32,270 nucleotides of DNA from Halomonas campaniensis (GCF_014193375.1 NZ_JACHZF010000032.1:1-32270); one strand, 5' to 3'; numbered from the stretch's first letter, positions 1-10,853 are shown. Numbers and translations: made by a program. The notes: generated by a model from the letters alone, not told the origin.

Positions 1-452
1 AGGCCGCCGGCGAACTCCAGCACCTGCAGGGCGCCGGGATGCTCGATCAGCCGGCGGATGTGGTCGGTGACCACCTGCTCGGGGCTGATCAGCACATCGA
101 TGGGCACCGCCTCGTGGGCGAACAGCCCCTTGCGGGTCAGGTAGGCGGTGGCGCGTACCCGGGCGATCTTGGTGGGGGTGCGGAACAGGGTGTGGGCGAC
201 CTGGCAGGCGATCATGTTGACCTCGTCCTGGCTGGTCACCGCGATCAGCATGTCGGCGTCCTCGCAGCCCGCCTGGCGCAGCACCATGGGGTAGGAGCCG
301 GGCCCCACCACGGTGCGGATGTCGAGGCGGGTGTGCAGCTCGCGCAGCCGGTCGCCGTCGGTGTCCACCACCGTGATGTCGTTCTCCTCGCGGGCCAGGT
401 GCTCGGCCAGGGTGCCGCCGACCTGGCCGGCGCCGAGAATGATGATCTTCAT
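1..452 (-). CDS. trkA: Trk system potassium uptake regulatory protein TrkA, N-terminal part
   Basis: This is the first 150 codons of TrkA; the gene runs off the left edge of the window, so the C-terminal half is not seen. TrkA is the cytoplasmic NAD(H)-binding regulator of the TrkH/TrkG potassium channel, which matters for osmoadaptation. The sequence starts [19 protein letters not shown], with the Rossmann glycine motif GAGQVG at residues 7-12 and the ribose-binding Asp of VVD at residue 30, as in RCK/KTN domains. The ATG at 452-450 matches the family start. It is the last gene of the minus-strand series def-fmt-rsmB-dodecin-trkA, a conserved order apart from the dodecin gene. The 108-base gap to dodecin may hold its own promoter, but I see no convincing one. 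Confidence 0.96.
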   Translation of the reverse strand, partial: MKIIILGAGQVGGTLAEHLAREENDITVVDTDGDRLRELHTRLDIRTVVGPGSYPMVLRQAGCEDADMLIAVTSQDEVNMIACQVAHTLFRTPTKIARVRATAYLTRKGLFAHEAVPIDVLISPEQVVTDHIRRLIEHPGALQVLEFAGG

Positions 453-560
453 CGGTTGTCGTTATCCGCTGTCATCGAGGGCGGCGCGGATGGTGCGCCG
501 CAGCACGGTGACGGCAAGCCTAAACCAGCCGTCGCGAGAAAGACAGGGGGCGGCCCGGGA

Positions 561-767
561 TCAGTCCAGGGTGAAGCCCACCTTGAGGGTGACCTGCCAG
601 TGGGCCACCCGGCCGTGCTCGATATGGCCACGGGTGTCGGTGACCTCGAACCAGCGCATGCCGTGCAGGCTCTCGGCGGCCTTGGTGATGGCGTTGCGGA
701 TCGCCTCCTCGATGCTCTTCTCGGAGGAACCGGTCAGCTCGATATGCTTGTAGGTGTGGTTGCTCAT
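561..767 (-). CDS. dodecin family flavin-binding protein
   Basis: A 68-residue protein starting [15 protein letters not shown] and ending KVGFTLD. The length, the [17 protein letters not shown] segment (residues 7-23), the RWFEVT strand (residues 38-43) and the [12 protein letters not shown] end are typical of dodecins. These are small dodecameric proteins that store or buffer riboflavin, FMN or coenzyme A. The Trp in RWFEV is the flavin-stacking residue of the family. The ATG at 767 follows an AGGAG ribosome site about 7 bases upstream. It lies between rsmB and trkA, which are normally adjacent in this conserved block, so it appears to be an insertion into the operon. A run of 12 C residues (minus strand) lies 25-36 bases before its start codon and could affect expression. 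I am confident of the family; the role in this host is inferred. Confidence 0.9.
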   Translation of the reverse strand: MSNHTYKHIELTGSSEKSIEEAIRNAITKAAESLHGMRWFEVTDTRGHIEHGRVAHWQVTLKVGFTLD

Positions 768-791
768 GCGGACTCCTGTCGCGTGCCGGAT

Positions 792-803
792 GGGGGGGGG
801 GGG
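792..803 (-). repeat. homopolymer tract of 12 C residues (minus strand) upstream of dodecin
   Basis: Twelve consecutive G on the plus strand (C on the minus strand), between the rsmB stop (815-817) and the dodecin ATG (765-767). Tracts of this length are prone to slipped-strand changes. It is outside any reading frame, so an effect on dodecin would be through promoter spacing or mRNA structure. It is also a place where sequencing errors are common. Confidence 0.8.
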
Positions 804-814
804 CAGCCGGTGGT

Positions 815-2179
815 TCAGCCCGACCGCTTCCTCAGTCTGGCATAGAAGAAACCATCGTGGCTGTCGATCTCCGGCAGCAGCTGGCGGCCGGCGCCGGCCT
901 CGCGTCCCCAGGCGACGTCCCGGGGCGTGGTGGACTCGGCATCCGGGGTGCGCGCCAGGAAGGCGTCGACCTGGTCGCTGTTCTCCTCGGGGAGCACCGA
1001 GCAGGTGGCGTAGAGCAGGGTGCCGCCGGGCCGCAGCAGCGGCCAGAGGTTGTCGAGCAGCCGCGCCTGCAGCGCCGCCAGCGGCGTGATGTCCGAGGAC
1101 CGGCGCAGCCGCTTGATGTCGGGGTGGCGGCGGATCACGCCGGTACCGGAGCAGGGCGCATCGAGCAGGATGGCCTCGAAGGGCACCCCGTCCCACCAGT
1201 CGAGGGCGGTGGCGTCACCATGGGCCAGCCGCGCGGAGAGGTTCAGCCGGGCCAGGGCGTCCTCGACCCGGGCCAGGCGCTCGGCATCGCTGTCCACCGC
1301 CTGCATGTCGATGTCGAACACCTCGAGCAGGTGGGCGGTCTTGCCGCCGGGGGCGCAGCAGGCATCCAGCACCCGGGCCCCGGGGCGCGGTGCCAGGGCC
1401 GGGCCGAGCAGCACGGTGGCGAGCTGGGCGGCCTCGTCCTGGACGCTGACGTGGCCCTCGTCGAAGCCCGGCAGGGCGTGGACGTCGCAGGGCGTCTCCA
1501 GGGTGATGCCGTCGGGGGCGTGCAGGCAGAGCCGGCCCTCCAGGCCGGCGGCGGCCAGCCGGTCGATGTAGGCTTCGCGGTCGCCATGGCGGCGGTTGAC
1601 CCGCAGCGTCATCGGGCCGGGCTCGTTGTTGGCCGCGGCGATGGCGCGCCAGTCGTCGGGCCAGGCCTGGCGCAGCGCCTTGAGCAGCCATTTCGGGTGC
1701 AGCAGGGCGACCGCCGGGTCCCGGTCCACCTCGGCCTGCAGCTCGGCGGCCTCTCGCTGCAGGCGGCGCAGGCAGCCGTTGAGCACCCGGGTCGCCCACT
1801 CCTTGCCGAGCAGGCGGGCGGCGCCGGCGGTCTCGCCCACTGCGGCATGGGCCGGGATGCGCAGGTAGAGCAGCTGGTGGATCCCCAGCAGCAGCAGCGC
1901 CTGGACGTCGGCATCGCGCGCCTTGAAGGGCTTCACCAGCAGCTTCGTCGCCAGGGCCTCGAGGCGCGGCAGGGTGCGGCAGGTGCCGTAGCAGAGCGCC
2001 TTGAACAGGGCGCGGTCGCGGGCCACCACCTGGTGGTCGTCCAGGCCGGCCAGCGAGCCCTTGCCGGCGATCACCGGCGCCAGGGCCCGGGCGGCGGCGG
2101 CGCGCACCGCCAGGCCGCCGTCGTTCTGCAGTCCGCGGGACGCCGGACCCCGGCGGTTGTCGGGTGTCTGCTGGCTCAT
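815..2179 (-). CDS. rsmB: 16S rRNA (cytosine(967)-C(5))-methyltransferase RsmB
   Basis: A 454-residue cytoplasmic enzyme that makes m5C967 in 16S rRNA using S-adenosylmethionine (also called Sun or RrmB). The N-terminal part (about residues 20-150) resembles the NusB-like RNA-binding domain, with [10 protein letters not shown] at 131-140. The C-terminal Rossmann methyltransferase domain shows the SAM motif [17 protein letters not shown] from residue 271. It also has [16 protein letters not shown] from residue 340 and TCSVLPEEN, whose Cys393 aligns with the catalytic nucleophile of the family. The length is normal for the family. The start codon overlaps the fmt stop by four bases (ATGA at 2176-2179), so the two are translationally coupled in the fmt-rsmB operon. 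It is followed by the dodecin gene and trkA. Confidence 0.97.
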   Translation of the reverse strand: MSQQTPDNRRGPASRGLQNDGGLAVRAAAARALAPVIAGKGSLAGLDDHQVVARDRALFKALCYGTCRTLPRLEALATKLLVKPFKARDADVQALLLLGIHQLLYLRIPAHAAVGETAGAARLLGKEWATRVLNGCLRRLQREAAELQAEVDRDPAVALLHPKWLLKALRQAWPDDWRAIAAANNEPGPMTLRVNRRHGDREAYIDRLAAAGLEGRLCLHAPDGITLETPCDVHALPGFDEGHVSVQDEAAQLATVLLGPALAPRPGARVLDACCAPGGKTAHLLEVFDIDMQAVDSDAERLARVEDALARLNLSARLAHGDATALDWWDGVPFEAILLDAPCSGTGVIRRHPDIKRLRRSSDITPLAALQARLLDNLWPLLRPGGTLLYATCSVLPEENSDQVDAFLARTPDAESTTPRDVAWGREAGAGRQLLPEIDSHDGFFYARLRKRSG

Positions 2180-3180
2180 GCCGGCGTCTCCTCGTCCTGG
2201 TGGCCCAGGCGCAGGCCCGGGGGGAAGCGGTCGCCACGGGCCCGCAGCAGCTCGCCGACGGGCAGGGCCTTGCCGCCGGGCAGCTGGGCGCGGGTCACCC
2301 GCAGCACCTCGCGGCCCTCGGGGTCGCAGGCGATGCGCAGGGCGTCATCGTCATGGCCGAGCAGGGTGCCCGGCGCGGCGGGCGACTCGCCTGCGGCGGG
2401 CTCGCCCGCCTCCGCCAGCAGCAGCCGCAGGCGGTCGCCGTCGAAGCGGCACCAGGCCACCGGCCAGGGATTGAAGGCGCGGACCCGGGCGGCCAGCTCG
2501 GCGGCGGGGCGGCGGAAGTCGAGCTCGGCCTCGGCCTTGGAGAGCTTGGCGGCGTAGGTCACGCCGGACTCGGGCTGGGGCGTGGCGGTCAGGCCATCGC
2601 CGGCCAGGGCATCCAGCGCCTCGACGATGGCCTCGCCGCCCAGCGCGGCCAGGGTGTCGTGGAGCTCGCCACCGGTGGTGGCGGCGGTGATCGGGGCAGG
2701 GCGCACCAGCAGCATGTTGCCGGTGTCGAGTCCCTCATCCATCTGCATGATGGTCACGCCGCTCTCGGCGTCGCCGGCCTCGATGGCGCGCTGGATGGGG
2801 GCCGCACCGCGCCAGCGCGGCAGCAGCGAGGCATGGACGTTGAGACAGCCCAGCGGCGGGATTGCCAGTACCGCCCCGGGCAGGATCAGGCCGTAGGCCA
2901 CCACCACCATGATGTCGGCCCCCAGGGCGGCCAGTTCGGCCTGGACGTCCGCCGTCTTGAGCGTCTCGGGCTGGTGGACCGGCAGGCCATGCGCGAGGGC
3001 CAGCGCCTTGACCGGGCTCGGCGTCAGCTTGCGCCCGCGGCCGGCCGGGCGGTCCGGCTGGGTATAGACGGCGATGACGCGGTGTCGGCTGGCCAGCAGC
3101 GCCTGCAGACTCTCGGCGGCGAAGTCGGGCGTGCCGGCGAAGATGACGCTGAGGGAGTGAGAGTCGTGGGATCGGGACAT
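2176..3180 (-). CDS. fmt: methionyl-tRNA formyltransferase
   Basis: A 334-residue enzyme that transfers a formyl group from 10-formyl-tetrahydrofolate to initiator Met-tRNA. The formyltransferase domain shows FAGTPDF (14-20), the [11 protein letters not shown] loop (42-52) and [20 protein letters not shown] from residue 114. Asn114, His116 and Asp152 (in GLDTG) align with the catalytic triad of E. coli Fmt. The C-terminal OB-like tRNA-binding domain contains [13 protein letters not shown]. The ATG at 3180 has only a weak AAGG upstream. It overlaps rsmB by 4 bases, and def lies 109 bases upstream across a strong hairpin. It acts as a functional pair with peptide deformylase, encoded next to it. 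Confidence 0.97.
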   Translation of the reverse strand: MSRSHDSHSLSVIFAGTPDFAAESLQALLASRHRVIAVYTQPDRPAGRGRKLTPSPVKALALAHGLPVHQPETLKTADVQAELAALGADIMVVVAYGLILPGAVLAIPPLGCLNVHASLLPRWRGAAPIQRAIEAGDAESGVTIMQMDEGLDTGNMLLVRPAPITAATTGGELHDTLAALGGEAIVEALDALAGDGLTATPQPESGVTYAAKLSKAEAELDFRRPAAELAARVRAFNPWPVAWCRFDGDRLRLLLAEAGEPAAGESPAAPGTLLGHDDDALRIACDPEGREVLRVTRAQLPGGKALPVGELLRARGDRFPPGLRLGHQDEETPA

Positions 3181-3238
3181 GTTCGGGGCCTTGCCGGAGT
3201 GGATGCCCCTTCATGATAACGGAGCCGGCCGCAAACGA

Positions 3239-3268
3239 CGAAGGCCGACGCGGGGGCGTCGGCCTTCG
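3239..3268 (-). terminator. hairpin between def and fmt, possible terminator or attenuator
   Basis: A perfect 13-bp stem (3239-3251 paired with 3256-3268) with a GGGG loop, 22 bases after the def stop codon. No run of T follows it on either strand. It could be a weak or factor-dependent terminator, or an mRNA-stabilising structure setting the def:fmt ratio, rather than a classical intrinsic terminator. Confidence 0.45.
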
Positions 3269-3289
3269 GGAGGAACCTGAGCGGCGGAT

Positions 3290-3802
3290 TCAGGCGGGTT
3301 GCATGAGCCGGTGGCGCTTCTGCATCTTCTTCATCACCCGGTCGCGCTTGAGTGGCGACAGGTAGTCGACGAACAGCACGCCCTCGAGGTGGTCGTGCTC
3401 GTGCTGGATGCAGTGGGCCAGCAGGCCGTCGGCCTCGAGCTCGTAGGGCCGGCCGTCGCGATCCAGCGCCTTCAGGTGGACCCGGAGCGCGCGGGGCACG
3501 TCGGCGTAGTACTCGGGGATCGACAGGCAGCCCTCCTGCATCGGTTCCCGCTCGTCGCCGATGGGGGTGTATTCGGGGTTGATCAGCACCAGCGGGCGTG
3601 ACTGGTCGTCGCTGACATCCATGACGATCACCTGGCGATGCACGTCCACCTGGGTGGCGGCCAGCCCGATGCCGCGGGCGGCATACATGGTCTCGAGCAT
3701 GTCGTCGACCAGCTGGCGGACCTCGTCGTCGACCGTCTCGACCGGCGCTGCCCGGGTGCGCAGCCGCTCGTCGGGGAATTCGAGGATCGGTAATTTGGCC
3801 AT
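3290..3802 (-). CDS. def: peptide deformylase
   Basis: A 170-residue metalloenzyme that removes the N-formyl group from nascent proteins at the ribosome exit. All three family motifs are intact: GIGLAATQ at 44-51, EGCLS with metal ligand Cys92, and HEHDH at 134-138 supplying His134, the catalytic Glu135 and His138. The ATG at 3802 gives the standard start [15 protein letters not shown]. It is the first gene of the minus-strand def-fmt-rsmB series and is divergent from the lysM-dprA operon. The 169-base divergent region carries a candidate operator palindrome at 3825-3843. The ribosome site is weak. Confidence 0.98.
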   Translation of the reverse strand: MAKLPILEFPDERLRTRAAPVETVDDEVRQLVDDMLETMYAARGIGLAATQVDVHRQVIVMDVSDDQSRPLVLINPEYTPIGDEREPMQEGCLSIPEYYADVPRALRVHLKALDRDGRPYELEADGLLAHCIQHEHDHLEGVLFVDYLSPLKRDRVMKKMQKRHRLMQPA

Positions 3803-3824
3803 GGCGTTGGATTCACCGTTATGC

Positions 3825-3843
3825 TGTCATTTACAAGATGACA
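3825..3843. promoter_or_regulatory. inverted repeat TGTCAT-N7-ATGACA upstream of def
   Basis: A 6-bp perfect inverted repeat separated by 7 bases, lying 23-41 bases upstream of the def start codon. A TAGAAT-like -10 hexamer on the minus strand lies at 3851-3846, so the palindrome would fall across the transcription start of def. That is a typical place for a repressor operator. The -35 (TTTCGC at 3874-3869) is poor. Binding protein unknown. Confidence 0.35.
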
Positions 3844-3971
3844 CTATTCTAGAAGTGCGCAGGCGGTGGCGAAACCGCCGATCACGCATCACATCGATAA
3901 CCTCAGACTATATCACGCCGTCATCGTTCCAGGTGACAGGCGTGGGGAAGGCAACGCGGGGGACAGCAGGG

Positions 3972-5081
3972 ATGAAGCAGACGAGACGTGGCAAGGCATG
4001 GCGCCGCTGGCTGGGCGGCGCGGCGACCGTGCTGGGCATGGCGATGGCCGTGGGGCCGTTCGCCGGCGCGGCGCTGGCCCAGGGGCTTTCCTGGGACGAC
4101 GGGCTGCGCGGCGATGCGCCGGAGCGCTACACCGTGGTGCGCGGTGACACCCTCTGGGACATCTCCGGTCGGTTCCTGCGCCACCCCTGGCAGTGGCCCG
4201 AGGTGTGGCAGGTCAACCCGCAGATCCGCAACCCGCACCTGATCTACCCGGGCGACGTGATCTACCTCTACGACTGCAACGGCCGTCCCTGCCTGGGACT
4301 GGAGCGCGGCCAGGGCCAGGTGCGGCTCTCGCCCGAGATGCGCACCATCCCCCACCGCGAGGCGATCGAGCCGATTCCGCTGGAGGCGATCCGCCACTTC
4401 CTGCGCGACCATCGCATCGTCGATGACCCGGAATCCCTGGAGGAGCTGGCCTACGTGGTGGGCGGCGACGACCGTCGGCTGATGAGCGGTCTCGGGGACC
4501 GGCTCTATGCCCGCGGCGAGGTCGAGGGCAGCGGCCGCGTCGGCTTCTACCGGGTGGGTGATCGCTTCCTCGACCCGGCCACCGGCGAGCTGCTGGGACT
4601 GGAGCTGGAGAGCGTCGGCCAGGCGCGCCGCGAGCGCCAGGAGGACGATATCGTGGTGCTGGAGGTGACCTCGTCCCGCCAGGAGGTCCGCAACGACGAC
4701 ATCGTGCTGCCGCTGGAGGTCCGCGACCTGGTCACCGAGTTCATCCCCCGCGCCCCGGAGCGCGAGGTGGAGGGCACCATCCTGGCCGTGCCCGGCGGCG
4801 TGCAGTTCATCGGCCGCCTGCAGGTGGTCGCCCTGGACCGCGGCCGTCGCGATGGCCTCGAGGCGGGCCATGTGCTGATGGTCGAGCAGCGTGGCGAGCT
4901 GGTCAGCGACCCGCGCACCGGCGAGTCCCTGCGCCTGCCGGGTGAGGATGCCGGCCTGGTGATGGTCTTCCAGCCCTACGAGAAGATGAGCTATGGCCTG
5001 GTGATGAAGGCGAGCCGCTCCCTGGCCGTGGGCGATCGCATTCACACTCCGCAGCGCGCCCTGGGCGCCGCCCTGCGCTGA
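3972..5081 (+). CDS. secreted LysM peptidoglycan-binding domain protein
   Basis: A 369-residue protein with an N-terminal signal peptide (basic MKQTRRGKAWRRW, hydrophobic core, AxA-type cleavage near residue 36). One LysM domain follows at about residues 52-100 (YTVVRGDTLWDISGRFL ... NPHLIYPGDVIYLY). The remaining ~270 residues resemble the long uncharacterised C-terminal region of the LysM protein encoded next to dprA in Pseudomonas. LysM domains bind N-acetylglucosamine chains of peptidoglycan, so a periplasmic cell-wall role is likely; the exact function is unknown. I chose the ATG at 3972 because it begins the signal peptide and follows a purine-rich AGCAGG. An in-frame reading continues upstream to 3561 but lies over def. 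It precedes dprA by 12 bases and is probably cotranscribed with it. Confidence 0.93.
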   Translation: MKQTRRGKAWRRWLGGAATVLGMAMAVGPFAGAALAQGLSWDDGLRGDAPERYTVVRGDTLWDISGRFLRHPWQWPEVWQVNPQIRNPHLIYPGDVIYLYDCNGRPCLGLERGQGQVRLSPEMRTIPHREAIEPIPLEAIRHFLRDHRIVDDPESLEELAYVVGGDDRRLMSGLGDRLYARGEVEGSGRVGFYRVGDRFLDPATGELLGLELESVGQARRERQEDDIVVLEVTSSRQEVRNDDIVLPLEVRDLVTEFIPRAPEREVEGTILAVPGGVQFIGRLQVVALDRGRRDGLEAGHVLMVEQRGELVSDPRTGESLRLPGEDAGLVMVFQPYEKMSYGLVMKASRSLAVGDRIHTPQRALGAALR

Positions 5082-5093
5082 GGCCCTTCCGGC

Positions 5094-6215
5094 GTGGTCG
5101 CCGCCAGGATGCAGGCCCGCGAGTGGCTGGCCCTCTTCCTGCTGCCGGGCATGGGGGCGGGCCGGCTCGCCGAACTGGCGGCCCTGGAGCCCCACTGGCC
5201 CGATGGCTGGCTTGCCGCCCTCCCCAGGGAGCCGGCCATGGCGCTGCGCCTGTGGCTGGACCATCCCGGCCGCAGTCCCCTCGCGGCGGAGATCGCCGCC
5301 CAGGAGGCCTGGCTGGCCGAGGCCCCGTCCCGTCACCTGCTGCATGCCGGTCACCCCGCCTGGCCGGCCCTGCTGTCCCAGATCGCCGATCCGCCCCCGC
5401 TGCTCTGGGCCTGGGGGGACCTCGCCGCGCTTGAGCCGCCCCGGCTGGCCATGGTCGGTGCGCGGCGCGCCACCCGTGAGGGGCTGACCAACGCCGCCGC
5501 CTTCGCCCGGGAGCTCGCCGGGCGGGGCTGGTGCGTGGTCAGCGGCATGGCGCTGGGTATCGATGCCGCCGCCCAGCAGGCGGCGCTGGAGGCCGGCGGC
5601 GCCAGCGTCGCGGTGCTCGGCTGCGGCGTCGACGTGATCTACCCGCCGCGTCACCATCGGCTGCATGCGCGGCTGCGCGAGCCGGGCGGCCTGCTGCTTG
5701 CCGAGCATCCCCCCTGCACCCGCGCCCGCCCCGGCTTCTTCCCCCGCCGCAACCGCATCGTCACCGGGCTCTCGTGCGGCGTGCTGGTGGTCGAGGCCGC
5801 CGAGCAGAGCGGCTCCCTGGTCAGCGCCCGGCTGGCGGCCGAGCAGGGGCGGGAGGTCTTCGCCCTGCCCGGCTCCATCCATAACCCCCAGGCCCGTGGC
5901 TGCCTGAGGCTGATCCGCGACGGGGCCGTGCTGGTCCGCGAGGTGGACGACATCCTGGTGGAGCTCACCCAGTGGGCCGGCATCGCGCTGCCGCCCGCCG
6001 GCGCCCCGGCCGAGCCTGCGGGGTCCCCGCCCGAGGTGGCGCGCACGACTGACCCCCTGCTGCGCTGGCTGAGCAGCGCGCCCACCCCGGTGGATGCCCT
6101 GGTGGGTCTCTCGGGGCTGGGCATCGCCGAGTGCCAGCGGCGCCTGCTGGAGCTCGAGCTGGAGGGGCGGGTGGCCCACGCCGCCGGCGGCTGGGTGCGG
6201 CTCTCGGGGGCGTGA
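5094..6215 (+). CDS. dprA: DNA-processing protein DprA (Smf)
   Basis: A 373-residue cytoplasmic protein that binds incoming single-stranded DNA and loads RecA during natural transformation. A helical N-terminal region is followed by the Rossmann-type DNA-processing domain with MVGARRATREG (120-130), VVSGMALGIDAAAQ (148-161), VLGCGVD (174-180) and FFPRRNRIVTGLS (215-227). A winged-helix-like C-terminus (DALVGLSGLGIAECQRRLLELEL region) completes it, as in proteobacterial homologues. The start taken is GTG at 5094, with GAGG about 10 bases upstream; ATG at 5109 (residue 6) is a reasonable alternative. It lies directly after the LysM gene. Together with the type IV pilus gene pilW at 18686 it is consistent with competence, but competence itself is not shown here. 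Confidence 0.95.
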   Translation: MVAARMQAREWLALFLLPGMGAGRLAELAALEPHWPDGWLAALPREPAMALRLWLDHPGRSPLAAEIAAQEAWLAEAPSRHLLHAGHPAWPALLSQIADPPPLLWAWGDLAALEPPRLAMVGARRATREGLTNAAAFARELAGRGWCVVSGMALGIDAAAQQAALEAGGASVAVLGCGVDVIYPPRHHRLHARLREPGGLLLAEHPPCTRARPGFFPRRNRIVTGLSCGVLVVEAAEQSGSLVSARLAAEQGREVFALPGSIHNPQARGCLRLIRDGAVLVREVDDILVELTQWAGIALPPAGAPAEPAGSPPEVARTTDPLLRWLSSAPTPVDALVGLSGLGIAECQRRLLELELEGRVAHAAGGWVRLSGA

Positions 6216-6268
6216 TAGAATCCTCGGCCATTCATGATCCCAGCCCTGTAAAGCGTCGAGGAGCTCCC

Positions 6269-8602
<2,334 letters not shown>

Positions 8603-8714
8603 GAGGGATGCTCCGCATCGCGATCGGCGCCGTCAGGCGCCCCGGCGGTGTTGCAGAGGTTTCTGGCCCCACCGGGAGGCCTTCGGTCTTCAGTCGCCGG
8701 CGTCCACCCTTCCC

Positions 8715-8972
8715 TCAGCGCCGCTTGACGTACAGCCCCACCATGCAGAGCCCCATGCCGATCACGGAGAGCAGCATCCCGCCGTTGACCAGCCAGGGGT
8801 GGCGCTCCAGCCAGGAGACGAAGGGCTGGGGCGTGTCGCGGCAGACCCCCTCCAGGTAGTCCCAGTAGCCCCCCGAGAGCGTGCATTCGCGCACGCTCGA
8901 GTGTTCCCAGAAGAAGACCCCCATCAGCACCAGGAGGGGGGCGATCAGCAGCAGCAGGCCGAGTCTCAGCAT
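8715..8972 (-). CDS. small two-helix membrane protein of unknown function
   Basis: An 85-residue protein. Residues about 4-21 (a Leu-rich stretch after MLRLG) and about 60-81 (the VNGGMLLSVIGMGLCMVGLYV segment) are predicted transmembrane helices. The ~38-residue loop between them is rich in Trp and Tyr and has two cysteines, Cys30 and Cys44, that could form a disulphide if the loop is periplasmic. The end VKRR suggests a cytoplasmic C-terminus by the positive-inside rule. I do not recognise the family. It stands between aroE (convergent) and the M48 protease gene (same strand, 53 bases upstream), with which it might be cotranscribed. Confidence is limited by its size, but the helix-loop-helix pattern argues for a real gene. 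Confidence 0.65.
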   Translation of the reverse strand: MLRLGLLLLIAPLLVLMGVFFWEHSSVRECTLSGGYWDYLEGVCRDTPQPFVSWLERHPWLVNGGMLLSVIGMGLCMVGLYVKRR

Positions 8973-9025
8973 TCGCTTTCCAGAAGTGTGTTGGATATCG
9001 AGCGCCGCAATGGATCAGTGTTTCC

Positions 9026-9829
9026 CTAGGGGCGCGGGCAGTTCGGGGTGCGTCCGGCCTGGCGGGCCTGCTGGTAGCGGGCCAGGGCGCTGTCCATCTG
9101 CGCCTGGAGGCCGCCCACCCGCTGGCCATGGCTCGGGTGGCTGGACATCCACGCCGGCGGCTGGCCGCCGCCCTGGGCGCTCATGTTCTCCCACAGGGCC
9201 AGGCTGGCGCGCGGGTCGAAGCCGGCATCGGCCATCAGCTCCAGGCCGAGCACGTCGGCCTCGCTCTCGTGGCGGCGGGAGAAGGGCAGCAGGATGCCGT
9301 ACTGGGCGCCCAGGCCGAGTGCCCCCATCATCTGCTGGCCGCCAGGCCCCTGCATGCCGGACGCCGAGGAGAGCACCGACAGGCCCAGCTGGGTGGCGGT
9401 CTGGGTCGAGACCCGCTCGTTGGCATGGCGCGCCAGCACGTGGGCGATCTCGTGGCCGATCACCGCGGCCAGCTGGTCCTGGTCCCTGGCCACCTGCAGC
9501 AGGCCGGTGTTGACCCCCATGTAGCCGCCCGGCAGGGCGAAGGCGTTGGCCTGGTCGGACTCGAAGACGCGGATCTGCCAATCCTGGCCGCGCTGCTGTT
9601 CCGCCGGCAGGGCGCTGACCAGGGCGTCGGCCACGCACTGCACGTAGCGGTGGGTGGTACCGCCCACGGTGGGCAGGTCCTGCTGGTACTGCTGGAAGGC
9701 CTGGGCGCCCATCTGGTTGAGCTGGGCGTCGGATACCAGGGTGAGCTGCTGCCGCCCGGTGGGCGAGGTGGCGCAGGCGGTGAGGGTCAGGCTCAGGGCG
9801 CCTGCGGCGAGAAGGTGGAACCAGCGCAT
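9026..9829 (-). CDS. M48 family metalloprotease, lipoprotein
   Basis: A 267-residue predicted outer-membrane or periplasmic lipoprotein: short signal peptide with lipobox LTAC (Cys19). It resembles the LoiP/YcaL type of M48 zinc peptidases that degrade misfolded envelope proteins. The zinc site is complete: HEIAH at 126-130 and Glu190 in HESEAD. FALPGGYMGVNTGLL (97-111) precedes the active site as usual, and HPSHGQRV near the C-terminus is also typical. I chose the ATG at 9829 because it begins the signal peptide; an in-frame extension to 9904 has no signal sequence. It diverges from the DUF815 ATPase gene across 133 bases. Substrate unknown. Confidence 0.93.
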   Translation of the reverse strand: MRWFHLLAAGALSLTLTACATSPTGRQQLTLVSDAQLNQMGAQAFQQYQQDLPTVGGTTHRYVQCVADALVSALPAEQQRGQDWQIRVFESDQANAFALPGGYMGVNTGLLQVARDQDQLAAVIGHEIAHVLARHANERVSTQTATQLGLSVLSSASGMQGPGGQQMMGALGLGAQYGILLPFSRRHESEADVLGLELMADAGFDPRASLALWENMSAQGGGQPPAWMSSHPSHGQRVGGLQAQMDSALARYQQARQAGRTPNCPRP

Positions 9830-9962
9830 GGGGGAGGGTCTCCTGTGACCGGTCTTGTGCGTCCAGTTGAGTATGACGCTGGACGCCACGACAAGGTTCG
9901 CCACAAGATACCGGGAACGCCTGCAAGGTCAACCACGGGAAAGGAACGACAAGGAGAAGACC

Positions 9963-10829
9963 ATGGACCCCGAGCTGTCGCGTCGACTGCTCAGCCTGCT
10001 GGATCACGTCGAGCACTGGCTGCCGCCGCCTCCCCAGGAGGTGGACTGGGAGCGTGATCTGGCCGCCCTCTGGCAGCGCCACGTGCTGGGGGGGCGGCTG
10101 CTGCCGGTGCCACCCCGCGATGCCCTCTCCCTGGATGACCTGCTGGGCATCGAGCGGCAGAAGCTGGCGCTGGTCGACAACACCCGCGCCTTCCTGCAGG
10201 GGCTGCCGGCCAACCACGCCCTGCTGTGGGGCTCCCGGGGCAGCGGCAAGTCGTCGCTGATCCGCGCGCTGCTCAACAGCCTGGCGCCGGAAGGGCTGCG
10301 CCTGGTACAGGTCGACCGCCACGACCTCGCGGGCCTGCCGATGCTGGTGGCCCAGCTGCGCGATCAGCCGCACCGCTTCGTGGTCTACTGCGACGACCTC
10401 TCCTTCGAGGGGCACGACGACGCCTACAAGGCGCTGAAGAGCGTGCTGGACGGTGCCCTGACCGGCCCGCCGCCCAACGTGCTGCTCTATGCCACTTCCA
10501 ACCGCCGCCACCTGCTGCCGGAGTCCATGAGCGACAACGAGGGCTCGCGGCTGGTGGGCGACGAGCTCCACCACGGCGACGCCGTGGAGGAGAAGATCTC
10601 CCTCTCCGACCGCTTCGGCCTGTGGCTGGGCTTCCACCCCTTCAACCAGGACGTCTACCTGGAGGCCTGCTGCCACTGGGTCACCCAGCTGGGCAGCCGC
10701 GAGGACTGGAACGCCGAGGCCCGTGCCGAGGCGATCCGCTTCGCCACCCTGCGCGGCGGCCGCAGTGGCCGCGGTGCCTGGCAGTTCGCCACCCAGTGGG
10801 TGGGCCGCCGGCGCCTGCACGGGAAGTAG
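9963..10829 (+). CDS. DUF815-type AAA-like ATP-binding protein
   Basis: A 288-residue P-loop ATPase of the DUF815 family. Walker A is GSRGSGKS at 90-97, Walker B is FVVYCDDLSFE at 139-149, and YATSNRRHLL is a sensor-1-like segment. It is followed by a region with GDELHHGDAVEEKISLSDR and a C-terminal helical part (LWLGFHPFNQDVYLEA). Family members are widespread cytoplasmic ATPases without an established function in most bacteria. The ATG at 9963 has an excellent AAGGAG 6-7 bases upstream; codons upstream of it in the same frame are not protein-like. It is a single gene divergent from the M48 protease and followed by a dispersed repeat element. Confidence 0.9.
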   Translation: MDPELSRRLLSLLDHVEHWLPPPPQEVDWERDLAALWQRHVLGGRLLPVPPRDALSLDDLLGIERQKLALVDNTRAFLQGLPANHALLWGSRGSGKSSLIRALLNSLAPEGLRLVQVDRHDLAGLPMLVAQLRDQPHRFVVYCDDLSFEGHDDAYKALKSVLDGALTGPPPNVLLYATSNRRHLLPESMSDNEGSRLVGDELHHGDAVEEKISLSDRFGLWLGFHPFNQDVYLEACCHWVTQLGSREDWNAEARAEAIRFATLRGGRSGRGAWQFATQWVGRRRLHGK

Positions 10830-10853
10830 GGAAACGCGGCGAGACAAGGGGCG

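Noticed and set aside
857..2557. A 566-codon plus-strand frame across rsmB and fmt
   Set aside because: It spans two genes on the other strand and encodes low-complexity Gly/Gln/Arg sequence.
3921..6179. A 752-codon open frame on the minus strand opposite the LysM protein and dprA
   Set aside because: Same composition artefact; the plus-strand genes have clear motifs, signal peptide and conserved order.
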